Positions 42,668-51,392 of a stretch of DNA of 64,000 nt are shown here, piece by piece. Made by a program: the position numbers and the translations under genes. Location of the stretch: contig JAGBVU010000025.1 of the NCBI GenBank assembly GCA_017630155.1, positions 54,217 to 118,216 on the forward strand, in the 5' to 3' direction. The DNA comes from Bacteroidales bacterium. GTDB lineage: Bacteria; Bacteroidota; Bacteroidia; Bacteroidales; UBA932. The stretch's first letter is position 1; every line of letters starts with the position of its first letter. The notes under the pieces are model-generated. The model worked only from the letters and a program-made list of their open reading frames with translations, did not search any database and had not been told where the DNA came from.

Positions 42668-43543
42668 TTACTCCAGATCACCCTCGCCAGACTCCAGAAC
42701 CCTCTCGTCTCCAAACAGTTTCAGCGCTCGGTCCAGGAGGGAGATAAAGTATTCATCCTCTTTCTGTGTGTACATAAAATGGAGCACCTCCAGATAGACC
42801 TGAAGCAGTGTTCTGTCGTCCCTTACCTCAAATGCGCTGGTATCAAGATCTACCCCCTGATTCTCAAGGTAATATTTTAGTTTTGACTCAGAGAAGATCT
42901 CTCCGTCCCTGAAAATGTCCATATAGAAAAGGATTTTGTCATTCTCTATATAAGCAGGGACAAAACCTCCTGGGAAGCACATAGGATATACCTCCAGCCC
43001 TACGCAACGTGCCAACAGGAAGTATGTCAGGGAGATTGACAAAGCAATACCGTGACGGGAGCTCAGTACAGATGTCAGGACTGTCGTGCTCTCACGGGTA
43101 ATGGGATAGTCTCCGCACTTGAAAAGGAGCCTGTGATAGAAGATGTGATTGAATATCTGCATCTTCTCCAATGCAGTCTTCTCATCAGGTATCTCCTTTA
43201 CCATGTCACCTATAAGTATACCCAGAAGGTCCTGATAATATATCTCATCTATATCAGGGACAATGAGCTTGGATATGAGATAGATACCCCTCTCAAGGTC
43301 TGGATAGTCGTCATTGACCATCTTCCCGAGCTCCTCGAGGATGAACTCGTTTGAGAGGTATTGCATCTTGTCGGCAATCAGCCCCTTGACTTTGTAGGAC
43401 TTCTCTTTGTTGTATAGTTCTTCGAGATCCCTAAGTATCGAAACCCCCTTCCCAAGCATTCTGCGGTTGATAGCCTCTATCACGAAGTCATCAGTGTCGT
43501 CCAGAAGGGTTACTATGCTTTTAAGTTCTGTATCTACACTCAT
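42668..43543 (-). CDS. SirB1-family transglutaminase-like protein
   Basis: 291 residues of the SirB1/transglutaminase-like group: SSRHGIALSISLTYFLLARCVGLEVYPMCFPGGFVPAY matches the family core, where R.G.P.SLS...L.......G....G..FPGHF is usual. The catalytic Cys of true transglutaminases is not evident, so a non-enzymatic or altered role is likely. The first half is helical. Cytoplasmic. Its ATG overlaps the stop of the nucleoside phosphorylase gene by 4 bases. Confidence 0.82.
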   Translation of the reverse strand: MSVDTELKSIVTLLDDTDDFVIEAINRRMLGKGVSILRDLEELYNKEKSYKVKGLIADKMQYLSNEFILEELGKMVNDDYPDLERGIYLISKLIVPDIDEIYYQDLLGILIGDMVKEIPDEKTALEKMQIFNHIFYHRLLFKCGDYPITRESTTVLTSVLSSRHGIALSISLTYFLLARCVGLEVYPMCFPGGFVPAYIENDKILFYMDIFRDGEIFSESKLKYYLENQGVDLDTSAFEVRDDRTLLQVYLEVLHFMYTQKEDEYFISLLDRALKLFGDERVLESGEGDLE

Positions 43544-44430
43544 CGGGTAATCTCTGAAAGTTTGTCGAGGGCAAGTTTAACAAGTTCCTTAACCCTTGGC
43601 TTATAGTCAGTATTGGAGTCTCCGGCATATCTTGCAGCAATGATACAGCACACTGTAGCTGCATTATGGCCAAGATTTCGGGCCAGACCGGCAAGAGCAG
43701 AGCCCTCCATCTCAAAGTTTGTTATTTTCCACTCTCCAGAACGGAAAGACTCAAGGCGGTCCATCATATCAGGGATCGCGATGGGGAGACGCAATACTCT
43801 GCATTGTGGCCCATAAAATCCACCTGCGGAGATGGTCATACCTCTCACTGTAGAATCCTTGAAAAGCTCTATCAGATTTTCACTTGCCTTAACAAAATAT
43901 GGGACAGGTAGTTTCTTCTCAACCCATTCTGGACCCATGTGGGCCAGAAAGTCGTCCTCTATCTTCTGATCTGCAATATTTGCACGCCCGCCATACCAGT
44001 TGAGGAGGGCATCAAAACCTACTGAATAGTGTGAAAGGACAAAAGAACCAAGTGGAATCTCAGGCTGGATAGCACCCGATGTCCCTACGCGGAGGATATT
44101 GAGTGTGGTATGTTCAGGTTTTACCTCACGTGTGGTGAAATCTATATTTTTAAGGGCATCCAACTCATTTACCACTATATCAATATTGTCGCATCCTATA
44201 CCTGTAGATATTACAGATATCCTCTTGCCATTATATTTACCTGTTACAGTCTGGAACTCCCTCGATGATTTTCTGACCTCTATCTCCTCAAAAAAACTTG
44301 CTGCCATATCCACACGACCAGGGTCTCCCACAAGCATCACAGTGTCTGCCAAATCCTCAGGGGTGATATGAAGATGGAAAATGGAACCATCACCATTTAT
44401 AATCAATTCTGATTCTGCAATTCTTCCCAT
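43540..44430 (-). CDS. Nucleoside phosphorylase (uridine phosphorylase-like)
   Basis: 296 residues of the PNP/UDP phosphorylase family, cleaving a nucleoside with phosphate to base and (deoxy)ribose 1-phosphate. Marks: VMLVGDPGRVD (phosphate site), ISVISTGIGCDNIDIVVNEL, ILRVGTSGAIQPEIPLGSFVLS and NFEMEGSALAGLARNLGH, the Met-Glu pair that holds the ribose. Start set at 44430 (MGRIAESEL) because the putative -7 element at 44459-44466 lies just upstream; ATG 44457 would precede the transcript start. Substrate base not certain. Confidence 0.9.
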   Translation of the reverse strand: MGRIAESELIINGDGSIFHLHITPEDLADTVMLVGDPGRVDMAASFFEEIEVRKSSREFQTVTGKYNGKRISVISTGIGCDNIDIVVNELDALKNIDFTTREVKPEHTTLNILRVGTSGAIQPEIPLGSFVLSHYSVGFDALLNWYGGRANIADQKIEDDFLAHMGPEWVEKKLPVPYFVKASENLIELFKDSTVRGMTISAGGFYGPQCRVLRLPIAIPDMMDRLESFRSGEWKITNFEMEGSALAGLARNLGHNAATVCCIIAARYAGDSNTDYKPRVKELVKLALDKLSEITR

Positions 44431-44458
44431 TGTATCAATCTTTAATTGGTTAAACAAT

Positions 44459-44466
44459 CAAAAATA
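44459..44466 (-). promoter_or_regulatory. -7 element of the nucleoside phosphorylase operon
   Basis: Minus-strand TATTTTTG fits TAnnTTTG, 28 bases before the chosen start; no clear -33. Confidence 0.4.
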
Positions 44467-44479
44467 ATAATATTTTTTC

Positions 44480-44487
44480 TACTTTTG
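44480..44487 (+). promoter_or_regulatory. -7 element of the DUF4293 gene
   Basis: TACTTTTG fits TAnnTTTG, 22 bases before the ATG at 44510, divergent to the previous element. Confidence 0.4.
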
Positions 44488-44509
44488 CCCTTACTTAAAT
44501 TAGAATATT

Positions 44510-44923
44510 ATGTTTTTTAGAATACAATCGCTATTTCTATCCATAGCAGCAGGGTTGAACATTTCAATGTTCTTTACAAATCTTATCAGATTTACTGACG
44601 GACTGGCCATTTCTTTCTGGGAATATACCCCTACAAGGATTTTTCTTCTTGTGACATCTGTACTGGCTGTAGTGGCACTCTCATCTTTCAAGAACAGGAT
44701 GTTCCAGATAAGAATCTGCAACCTTAGCACCCTGATTGCATTAGGTTTCCAGATCTATCTTGCAGTACTTTTCTTCAGAAGGGAGCCTGAGATGATATTC
44801 ACCATCAATGCTGTATTCCCAATAGTTTCTGCAATCCTCACTTTCACCGGAATGAGATATGTGGCACGCGATGAGGCTATGGTGATGGCCGCAAGCCGTC
44901 TTAGAAGACCAAAAAAGAGATAA
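44510..44923 (+). CDS. DUF4293 family membrane protein
   Basis: 137 residues with four hydrophobic helices and a short basic C-terminal tail (RLRRPKKR), the layout of the Bacteroidota DUF4293 family, whose members start with an M..RIQS(I/L)(Y/F)L helix as here (MFFRIQSLFLSIAAGLN). Inner membrane; function unknown. Monocistronic with its own promoter. Confidence 0.85.
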   Translation: MFFRIQSLFLSIAAGLNISMFFTNLIRFTDGLAISFWEYTPTRIFLLVTSVLAVVALSSFKNRMFQIRICNLSTLIALGFQIYLAVLFFRREPEMIFTINAVFPIVSAILTFTGMRYVARDEAMVMAASRLRRPKKR

Positions 44924-44981
44924 TTCACGGCAAAATTGGAGAATTGTAGTGGTTAAGTAAATTATTCTTAACCACTTTTTC

Positions 44982-44989
44982 TATTTTTG
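44982..44989 (+). promoter_or_regulatory. -7 element of the SUMF1-domain gene
   Basis: TATTTTTG fits TAnnTTTG. It is 24 bases before the ATG at 45014 and overlaps the alternative frame start at 44987, which is therefore rejected. Confidence 0.45.
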
Positions 44990-45013
44990 TATATCAAAGC
45001 TAATACTGACTAT

Positions 45014-45772
45014 ATGAAGAGAAGAATTTTTCTGACATTGAGTATGATGGTGTCGATGGTACTTGGCGTTTCGGCACAGGAGGCCTATAAAAATGTTCTG
45101 GATATCACTATGGTGCCGGTTGAGGGGGGGACATTTGTGATGGGTGGCATAGAGCATTATGGAGAGCAGTGCTATCCTGATGAATTTCCAAAACATACAG
45201 TTACAGTGGATGACTACTATATCGGGAAGTATGAGGTCACCCAGGACCTTTACAAATTTGTGATGGGGTATAATCCGAGCCATTTTGTAGGGGACAGTCT
45301 CCCTGTGGACAATATATCGTGGGTAGATGCCAAGACCTTCATATTCGAATTGAACAAGATGACCGGGAAAAATTATCGTCTTCCGACAGAGGCAGAATGG
45401 GAGTTTGCCGCCCGAGGAGGGGGATTGTCAAAAGGATTTAACTATAGCGGTAGCGACAATATCAGTGATGTCTCCTGGTGTGACGGCAACAGTGGCCGCA
45501 TGACACACAAGGTGGGAACTAAGGCCCCCAATGAGCTGGGGATCTTTGATATGAGCGGCAATGTCTATGAGTGGTGTTCTGACAGATACGCCATCTATAA
45601 ATCTCAGGAGCAGATAAACCCCCAGGGGCCAGAGTATGGCAAGGCCCGTGTAATGAGGGGAGGTTCGTGGAGAAGTGAATCGCGCAACTGTCGCAATACC
45701 TATAGAAGTTCAGAGGATTATGAAGCCCGCATCCTTAATTGCGGTCTCCGCCTGGTGCTGGACCATAATTAA
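45014..45772 (+). CDS. SUMF1/FGE-fold secreted protein
   Basis: 252 residues; signal peptide MKRRIFLTLSMMVSMVLGVSAQ. The rest is a formylglycine-generating-enzyme (SUMF1) fold: GGTFVMGG, YYIGKYEVTQDLYKFVMG, RLPTEAEWEFAARGG, GIFDMSGNVYEWCSD and RVMRGGSWRS. True sulfatase activators need a Cys pair in a C-type active site; only scattered Cys are visible here (for example SRNCRNTYR, LNCGLRLV), so a binding or structural role is as likely. Exported, outside cytosolic metabolism. Confidence 0.9.
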   Translation: MKRRIFLTLSMMVSMVLGVSAQEAYKNVLDITMVPVEGGTFVMGGIEHYGEQCYPDEFPKHTVTVDDYYIGKYEVTQDLYKFVMGYNPSHFVGDSLPVDNISWVDAKTFIFELNKMTGKNYRLPTEAEWEFAARGGGLSKGFNYSGSDNISDVSWCDGNSGRMTHKVGTKAPNELGIFDMSGNVYEWCSDRYAIYKSQEQINPQGPEYGKARVMRGGSWRSESRNCRNTYRSSEDYEARILNCGLRLVLDHN

Positions 45773-45773
45773 A

Positions 45774-45798
45774 AAAGCCCCTCGAAAACGAAGGGCTT
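45774..45798 (-). terminator. Terminator of tRNA-Gly
   Basis: AAAGCCC...GGGCTTT with an inner TCG/CGA pair and AAAA loop (one mismatch), followed on the minus strand by TTTTTTAATT. It lies 4 bases beyond the tRNA 3' end and may also stop the SUMF1 gene. Confidence 0.75.
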
Positions 45799-45801
45799 TG
45801 G

Positions 45802-45874
45802 AGCGGAAAACGGGGTTCGAACCCGCGACCTTCGGCTTGGGAAGCCGACGCTCTACCAACTGAGCTATTTCCGC
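45802..45874 (-). tRNA. tRNA-Gly (CCC)
   Basis: 73-base cloverleaf: acceptor GCGGAAA/TTTCCGC, D-loop AGTTGGTA, anticodon stem TCGGC/GCCGA with loop TTCCCAA and anticodon CCC, T-loop TTCGAAC, discriminator T. It decodes GGG. CCA is not encoded. Confidence 0.96.
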
Positions 45875-45892
45875 GATAGAGATGACAAAGAT

Positions 45893-47134
45893 ATGAATTT
45901 AAATTTATTTATTGCCAAAAAAATTAAAGGAAAGAGTGGTGAGAAGGGAAAACTCAGCTCTTCGAGCAATACTATTGCCTGTGCATCAGTGGCGATAAGT
46001 ATTCTTGTGATGTTTATGGCAATGGTCATCTCTGACGGGTTCAAAAGGGAGATCAAGGAGATATCTGCCGGCTATTCGGGTGAGGTATTTCTGGTGGCTC
46101 CTGGTCAGGACATTACAAATCAGATCTACCCGATATCCGGGAGACCTTCATATATAGATAAAGTAAAGAAGGTCAAAGGGGTAAAGAGTGCAAATGAGGT
46201 GGCATATTCAGCCGGTATGCTGAAAGGGGATGAGTCGGTCCAGGGTATCCTCTTCAAAGGGGTAGATTCTACCTATAGTCTCGATTTTTTTGCCAAGTAT
46301 ATGGTGGAGGGGGAACTCCCCGATTTTTCCACCAGAAACCCTTCCGGTCAGATCCTCATATCCAGAAGGCTTGCCAATCTGATGAATTACAAGTGTGGAG
46401 ACAGGATCAATGCTTACTTTGTCGGGGAGAGTGTAAGGGTGAGGAGATTTACAATATCAGGCCTCTATGATGTTCAGCTTGATCAGATGGACAAGACAAT
46501 GGCTCTGGTAGATATAAGGCATACCAGGAGAATCAATGGGTGGGGCAATGACCAGGTTTCCAATATTGAGATATCTCTGAAAAAGGGGGGCGATCCAAGA
46601 AGGGTATGCACAGAGATAGAGAGGATAATCCTGGAGAGACCTGCCGATGATGATTCTGTAATAGTCAGCCAGATAAGATATATCTATCCCCATATATTTG
46701 ACTGGCTGGATCTTCTTAATATGAATGTCCTGATCGTCTTGATACTTATGATGGTGGTGGCAGGCTTCAATATGATATCGGGACTCCTCATAATCCTTTT
46801 TGAGAAGACCTCGATGATCGGTCTCCTCAAGGCCCTTGGTATGAGGACTAGAGAGATATGTAAAGTCTTCATATACAGAGGGTCATTTATAGTGATAAAA
46901 GGTATGGTGATCGGAAATGTGATAGCCATAATCATTGCTTTGTTGCAGTGGAAATGGCACTTGATACCATTGGATCCCTCAAACTATTTCGTGGACCATA
47001 TCCCTGTCTATGTCAATCTTTCCAAGATTATTCTGCTCAACGTCTGCTCATTTGGGCTGATGCTCCTTATAATGGTAGTCCCTACACTCTTTATTGCCCG
47101 TGTCCAGCCTGATAAAACTATCAAAGCTTCATAA
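45893..47134 (+). CDS. FtsX/LolC-like ABC transporter permease
   Basis: 413 residues: a first transmembrane helix (about 29-48), a large periplasmic domain, and three helices in the C-terminal 150 residues, the FtsX-family plan. The segment MISGLLIILFEKTSMIGLLKALGMRTREI is the conserved cytoplasmic coupling region. It resembles LolC/LolE proteins that release lipoproteins from the inner membrane. No ATPase gene adjoins it, so the partner lies elsewhere. Start at 45893 in the gap behind the divergent tRNA-Gly. Confidence 0.9.
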   Translation: MNLNLFIAKKIKGKSGEKGKLSSSSNTIACASVAISILVMFMAMVISDGFKREIKEISAGYSGEVFLVAPGQDITNQIYPISGRPSYIDKVKKVKGVKSANEVAYSAGMLKGDESVQGILFKGVDSTYSLDFFAKYMVEGELPDFSTRNPSGQILISRRLANLMNYKCGDRINAYFVGESVRVRRFTISGLYDVQLDQMDKTMALVDIRHTRRINGWGNDQVSNIEISLKKGGDPRRVCTEIERIILERPADDDSVIVSQIRYIYPHIFDWLDLLNMNVLIVLILMMVVAGFNMISGLLIILFEKTSMIGLLKALGMRTREICKVFIYRGSFIVIKGMVIGNVIAIIIALLQWKWHLIPLDPSNYFVDHIPVYVNLSKIILLNVCSFGLMLLIMVVPTLFIARVQPDKTIKAS

Positions 47135-47169
47135 AAGTGCCGATTCTATCAGAGTTGTCGTAATGGGAT

Positions 47170-48243
47170 CTAAGGGAGGACGGCGAAGCGGTACTGCTCG
47201 TAGCGGGAGAGTATGTCATCCACATATCGTATGGTCTCGCTTCCGTTGAAGCGTTTGATGGTGGTCCCGGGAATATGTGCCTGAGGGTCACGCATCATAG
47301 GGATGATTCTGCACATCTCTTCCCAGTCACGGTAGTCGGCCCCTACGCCACGGCAGAACTCCATGCACTCCTGGATACGCCCCTCTCCGCAATTGTAGGC
47401 AGCAAGTGTGAATTTGACCACATTGGATGAATCCATCCCTTCCCTGATGAACATATTCTCAAGGTAACGGAGGTGTCGTGTTCCTGCCTTTATGTTGTTG
47501 TCCGGGTTGAAGACATCGCTGACTCCGTAGTGAAGGGCTGTCGATTCCTTTATCTGCATAAGCCCTATGGCCCGACGTGATGATACAGCCCCCATAGAGA
47601 ATCTTGATTCCTGGTAGATGAGGGCAGCCACAAGCCGCCAGTCCCAGTCGAGTGTCTTGCTGTAGCGTTTTATTATGTGGTCATATGGGGATATGTGAGG
47701 GGTCTGTGTCATGTTTTCAAGGTGGTGCTTGATACGGTACACCCTGAGGTATGTCTGCTCGAGAGTTTCAAATTCGGCATTGTTGGAGAAGATTCCCAGC
47801 CAGTAGTTGATGTTGTGCATCAGGTCTCCCTTCTCTGCACTGGTTACCCATACATAGTTCTCCGCTATGGGGAGGCTGAATATCACCTTGTCCGCATATT
47901 GTGTAGGTATTGTGTCCCTGGATGTGTCAAAGGCGATGATGTCCATATCGCCGCTCATGAGTTTTTCCCAAGGGTCAGATATGTAGAATGGGGGATATAT
48001 GGCTGATGGGAGATACTGGTCTCTGGAGTAGTGCTGGAGCAGCCTGTAGTGGAATCCGACAGGGAAGTCATCAAAGGCAAATGCGTCACCCCTCAAGGCG
48101 ATGTATGTCCTTATGGTATCCGTCTCGTGATGGTAGTGGTAGCACCGGTAGTCGAGTGACCTCTCCCTGTGACATTTGGTGATGGAGAACAGTAGCAATA
48201 TGTATACAAATGCTGTTATCCCCCTTTGGATCCATTTGTTCAT
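47170..48243 (-). CDS. MltF-like lytic transglycosylase
   Basis: 357 residues. The N-terminal signal ends ITKC, a poor but possible lipobox. A part of about 150 residues resembles the solute-binding domain of MltF. The C-terminal SLT domain has the catalytic Glu in ALIYQESRFS, then SSRRAIGLMQIKESTA and NIKAGTRHLRYLE. It would cleave the MurNAc-GlcNAc bond, releasing anhydro-muropeptides. It follows the porin gene by 7 bases and lies downstream of the amino-sugar cluster. Confidence 0.92.
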   Translation of the reverse strand: MNKWIQRGITAFVYILLLFSITKCHRERSLDYRCYHYHHETDTIRTYIALRGDAFAFDDFPVGFHYRLLQHYSRDQYLPSAIYPPFYISDPWEKLMSGDMDIIAFDTSRDTIPTQYADKVIFSLPIAENYVWVTSAEKGDLMHNINYWLGIFSNNAEFETLEQTYLRVYRIKHHLENMTQTPHISPYDHIIKRYSKTLDWDWRLVAALIYQESRFSMGAVSSRRAIGLMQIKESTALHYGVSDVFNPDNNIKAGTRHLRYLENMFIREGMDSSNVVKFTLAAYNCGEGRIQECMEFCRGVGADYRDWEEMCRIIPMMRDPQAHIPGTTIKRFNGSETIRYVDDILSRYEQYRFAVLP

Positions 48244-48250
48244 AATAGCG

Positions 48251-50536
48251 CTATTTTACGAAGAATGGCCAGAATATACCCACTTTGAATGCCCTCTTTG
48301 GCTTGATGTAGTGGTAAGCGGAGAAGTAGTCTGCGTTTGGCCATCCCTGGTTAGCATTTGTGAACTTGAGGAATATGGTAGCGGTTTTCCACTGGAAATT
48401 GGCAAAGACATCGATGTAGGGGCAATTACCCACTTTCTCCAATGTCTGGTTATGGAACTGGCCTGTGGCCGGATTGTATGCCGGTGCGTAATATGCGGTG
48501 GTGAAGGTGCCGTCTGCACCGATTTGTACCTTCATCACATTCTTAACTACATCAAACTGGAAATAGTACCTCAGGTGTAGTGCAAGCATCGGCAGAGGGA
48601 GTGATTCCTGATTTGATGACATCTGGAAAAGTATCTGGTTGTCAAGGTGTATTTTCCAGAACTTGAAATCCTTCTGCAGATAGGCACTCAGTACGTTTAC
48701 CAGTTCGGGCGTCTGTCTGATTATTCCTAAAGTGTCGTAGTATATGTTGTTGTTAACCAAGGCGTACCCCACGAAAGCGGACATTTTCCACTTGGGTATA
48801 TTGAGTTCACCTTCAATTTTTGTTTTCGATATTTTGTCAAAGTCGTTGCTCCAGACGTAGTGGTTCGAGTAGAGGTTGTTTGAATAGAAGTCGGGCCTCT
48901 TGAGTGAGGTGTTGAATCTGGCTGTCAAGCTTATGTCTTCAGATTTGTCTTTGAACGGGTAGAAGGAGAACTTAGCTTTGGCATCTATCTCCATATCGTT
49001 CTGGTTATATCCGAAGAAGGTATATTTTCCAAACCCCTCCCAAACGAAATATTTCCTGAATTTTCCGCTGGCGGAGGCGTAAACATAGGCATTGTTGTGG
49101 GTGATGTTGCTGTTGGCCAGGACAAATGACTCGGGTCTGAAAGAGTAGTATGTAAGCATCTGGTACCCGGCACCACCCTCTATAAATGATACGATGGCGT
49201 CACTTGACCAAGGCTGGAGTCTGAAGAAGAGCCTGTTTGTCAGATCTGCCACCCTCATCGAGTCGGCACTTGTTACAGGGTTGATATAGAAGTTGTTGTG
49301 GTAGAATCCCCTGGCGTCGGCATCATTGGCTGATATGTTGTCGGAATAGAATTTGGTGTATCTGGTGTAGTCCCCATAGTGTCCGAAATAGGCCATAGTA
49401 CCCTCTCCCGCATCGAGTGAGTCTCTCCCGAGGGTGTCCTTGTTTTTCTTGAATCTGATAGGGATTCCGTAGGAGTGGTTGAGGAAGAATGTCTTCTTTA
49501 CCAGCCTGTTGGATGCCTCATCTAGGGTTATGGCGATGGTCTTGGCATCCAATATTGTGTCGAGAACCTCCTTTGAGTTTTTGACACCGCCATTCTCATT
49601 CCTCTTGATGGTATTCGATATGTAACCACCATTTGCCACATAATTTTCACCCAGGTAGTTTCCTGTCAGGGTGAATGTCCTGTTGTTGGTCTCTTCCCTG
49701 GTCAGAAGCCCTTTTCCTCCATACATGTGGTACTCGATCTGGAGATTGAGCTTGGGGGTGATGTTCTGGGTGTGGAGGAATTTCATACTTGACTCTTCTT
49801 TATTGGTGTATGAGAAGAGTGTACCCCAGTATGCCAGCACAGTATGGGGAGATTTGGTGTTATAGAACGGCATCGTCTCTGCCGTGTATGTGTACGGAAG
49901 GTATGGTGCGTAGAATGGGGCCACATCAAGTTCCCTCCGCTTGAACCAGTTGAAATTCTGTGAAGCGGAGCCGATGACACCCAGATAGGTGGCGTTCACA
50001 TCTTCGTGGAAGAAGGGGTATTCGGTATACCAGTCGTTGAATGTGGTGTCCACCTGAATCCTCTCCTGCTTATTGAAATATGTGTTGGTATTCCAGGCGA
50101 GAATCTTCTCATAGTAGAGGGAATCGGGAAATGCACAGGTCTCCAGGACGCGTGGTGTGGATAGCCTGATGCTGTCTTTCACCATCTTAATGCTGTCGCG
50201 GTAAAGTTTCCTCTTCTGTTTCTCTGTCAATGGTGGTTTGGTGTTTGCGGTGGAGTCCGATGCAGCACCGAGGGTGTCTGCTGCAGAGTGTGTCAGAGAA
50301 TCGACTCCGGTCAATGCCAATGAATCCATCCCTGAGAGTGCCAGGGTGTCCATACTTGCCAATGCGAGAGAATCAAGCCCAGCTAGGGCAATGGAATCCA
50401 GAGCAGCGACTGCGACAGAGTCTGGGGTGGCGCTCCTGAGGGTGTCTGGAAGCGCAGCCTCTTGGGCAAAAAGAAGCCTTGTGGGCATAAGGCTCACAAG
50501 GCTTATGATCAATATTTTTACAAATGCGCTTCTCAT
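48251..50536 (-). CDS. Putative porin (Porin_10-like)
   Basis: 761-residue outer-membrane beta-barrel protein with signal peptide (ending LLFAQ). After the signal comes an octapeptide-repeat linker (residues 38-94), then a basic stretch EKQKRKLYRDSIKMVKDSIRL, then a long region of alternating strands with aromatic belts. The order and motifs such as DVNATYLGVIGSASQNFNWFKR are those of the 'putative porin' family of Bacteroidota, close in appearance to FadL-like or larger pores. It ends KVGIFWPFFVK with a C-terminal aromatic-rich strand. Substrate unknown; co-oriented with the MltF-like gene. Confidence 0.85.
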   Translation of the reverse strand: MRSAFVKILIISLVSLMPTRLLFAQEAALPDTLRSATPDSVAVAALDSIALAGLDSLALASMDTLALSGMDSLALTGVDSLTHSAADTLGAASDSTANTKPPLTEKQKRKLYRDSIKMVKDSIRLSTPRVLETCAFPDSLYYEKILAWNTNTYFNKQERIQVDTTFNDWYTEYPFFHEDVNATYLGVIGSASQNFNWFKRRELDVAPFYAPYLPYTYTAETMPFYNTKSPHTVLAYWGTLFSYTNKEESSMKFLHTQNITPKLNLQIEYHMYGGKGLLTREETNNRTFTLTGNYLGENYVANGGYISNTIKRNENGGVKNSKEVLDTILDAKTIAITLDEASNRLVKKTFFLNHSYGIPIRFKKNKDTLGRDSLDAGEGTMAYFGHYGDYTRYTKFYSDNISANDADARGFYHNNFYINPVTSADSMRVADLTNRLFFRLQPWSSDAIVSFIEGGAGYQMLTYYSFRPESFVLANSNITHNNAYVYASASGKFRKYFVWEGFGKYTFFGYNQNDMEIDAKAKFSFYPFKDKSEDISLTARFNTSLKRPDFYSNNLYSNHYVWSNDFDKISKTKIEGELNIPKWKMSAFVGYALVNNNIYYDTLGIIRQTPELVNVLSAYLQKDFKFWKIHLDNQILFQMSSNQESLPLPMLALHLRYYFQFDVVKNVMKVQIGADGTFTTAYYAPAYNPATGQFHNQTLEKVGNCPYIDVFANFQWKTATIFLKFTNANQGWPNADYFSAYHYIKPKRAFKVGIFWPFFVK
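50255..50425 (-). repeat. 24-bp repeats coding for octapeptides in the porin
   Basis: About six degenerate units of the form (L/M/V)DSLAL(A/S/T)(G/S), i.e. 8 residues or 24 bases each, in the linker between signal peptide and barrel. Such repeats can change copy number in frame. Confidence 0.75.
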
Positions 50537-50544
50537 ACAAAACG

Positions 50545-50552
50545 CAAATGTA
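50545..50552 (-). promoter_or_regulatory. -7 element before the porin gene
   Basis: Minus-strand TACATTTG fits TAnnTTTG but lies only 9 bases before the porin ATG and has no good -33. The porin may thus be transcribed separately from, or in addition to, read-through from the SIS gene. Confidence 0.4.
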
Positions 50553-50567
50553 CAAAAAATCTGCTAA

Positions 50568-51329
50568 TTATACACCTTTAACGCGCTCTCTGTACACTTT
50601 GATACACTCAGCAAGTCTCTCGTGAGCTGTAGTGTCGCCAGGTACGTTGTGAGAAGGGTGGATGTAAAGTTTAACACCTCTCTCCTCAAGGATCTCAGCT
50701 ACAGTGATAACTGTCAACCATACGCAGGTGATAAGTGCCATAGTAGAAACAGGACCTACTTTGTCGAAGTGGTTTTTCAAGCTAACGCTTGCGTCTACAA
50801 GTGGAGCGCAAGAGTCAACTACTACGTCAGCAAGCTGGAAGAGGTTCTTTCCGCAAGAGTGGCGTGGTTTCTTGTCGCCTGTGTTTGAAGCAGAACCGAA
50901 TACGATAACTTTCATACCAAGCTCTTTAGCTTTCAAAGCAACGTCGATGTTAACGGCATTGATACCGGTGTGTGAGAATAGCCAGATACAGTCTCTCTTG
51001 TCGAAAGTGTATGAGTCCATAATGGTATTACCGAAACCTTCACATCTTTCAAGGAAAAGGAACTGGTTGATACCCATATCACCGATGATGTGGGTAAATG
51101 AAGTCAATGGAAGTTCGCATAGAGGGTGGAAACCTACAAAACCACCGATACGTGGATACATCTCCTCGATAGGAAGGTTAGCGTGACCGCAACCAAATGT
51201 GTGTACCCATCTTTCAGCCTGGATAGAATCTGCCATAATTTCAGCAGCTTTCTTGATGTTTTCGAGCTGTGTGTCCTCAATCTGAGCCATCACCTCTCTG
51301 ACCTTTTTGGTCCATTCTAATGCTAGCAT
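50568..51329 (-). CDS. SIS-domain sugar isomerase-like protein (UPF0309-like)
   Basis: 253 residues with a SIS (sugar isomerase) fold: HTFGCGHANLPIEEMYPR at the phosphate-binding turn, FSHTGINAVNIDVALKAKELGMKVIVFG, and DVVVDSCAPLVDASV. It fits the UPF0309 group rather than MurQ, whose signature is absent. Such proteins bind phosphosugars; isomerase, etherase-like or regulatory roles are possible. Cytoplasmic. Last of the ROK-MFS-SIS trio, 63 bases after the transporter gene. Confidence 0.82.
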   Translation of the reverse strand: MLALEWTKKVREVMAQIEDTQLENIKKAAEIMADSIQAERWVHTFGCGHANLPIEEMYPRIGGFVGFHPLCELPLTSFTHIIGDMGINQFLFLERCEGFGNTIMDSYTFDKRDCIWLFSHTGINAVNIDVALKAKELGMKVIVFGSASNTGDKKPRHSCGKNLFQLADVVVDSCAPLVDASVSLKNHFDKVGPVSTMALITCVWLTVITVAEILEERGVKLYIHPSHNVPGDTTAHERLAECIKVYRERVKGV

Positions 51330-51392
51330 TTTCTTAAAAATTTAAGTTATGTTTTATGTGAATATACGTTTTCGTTTAAAAGGGTTGCAAAT

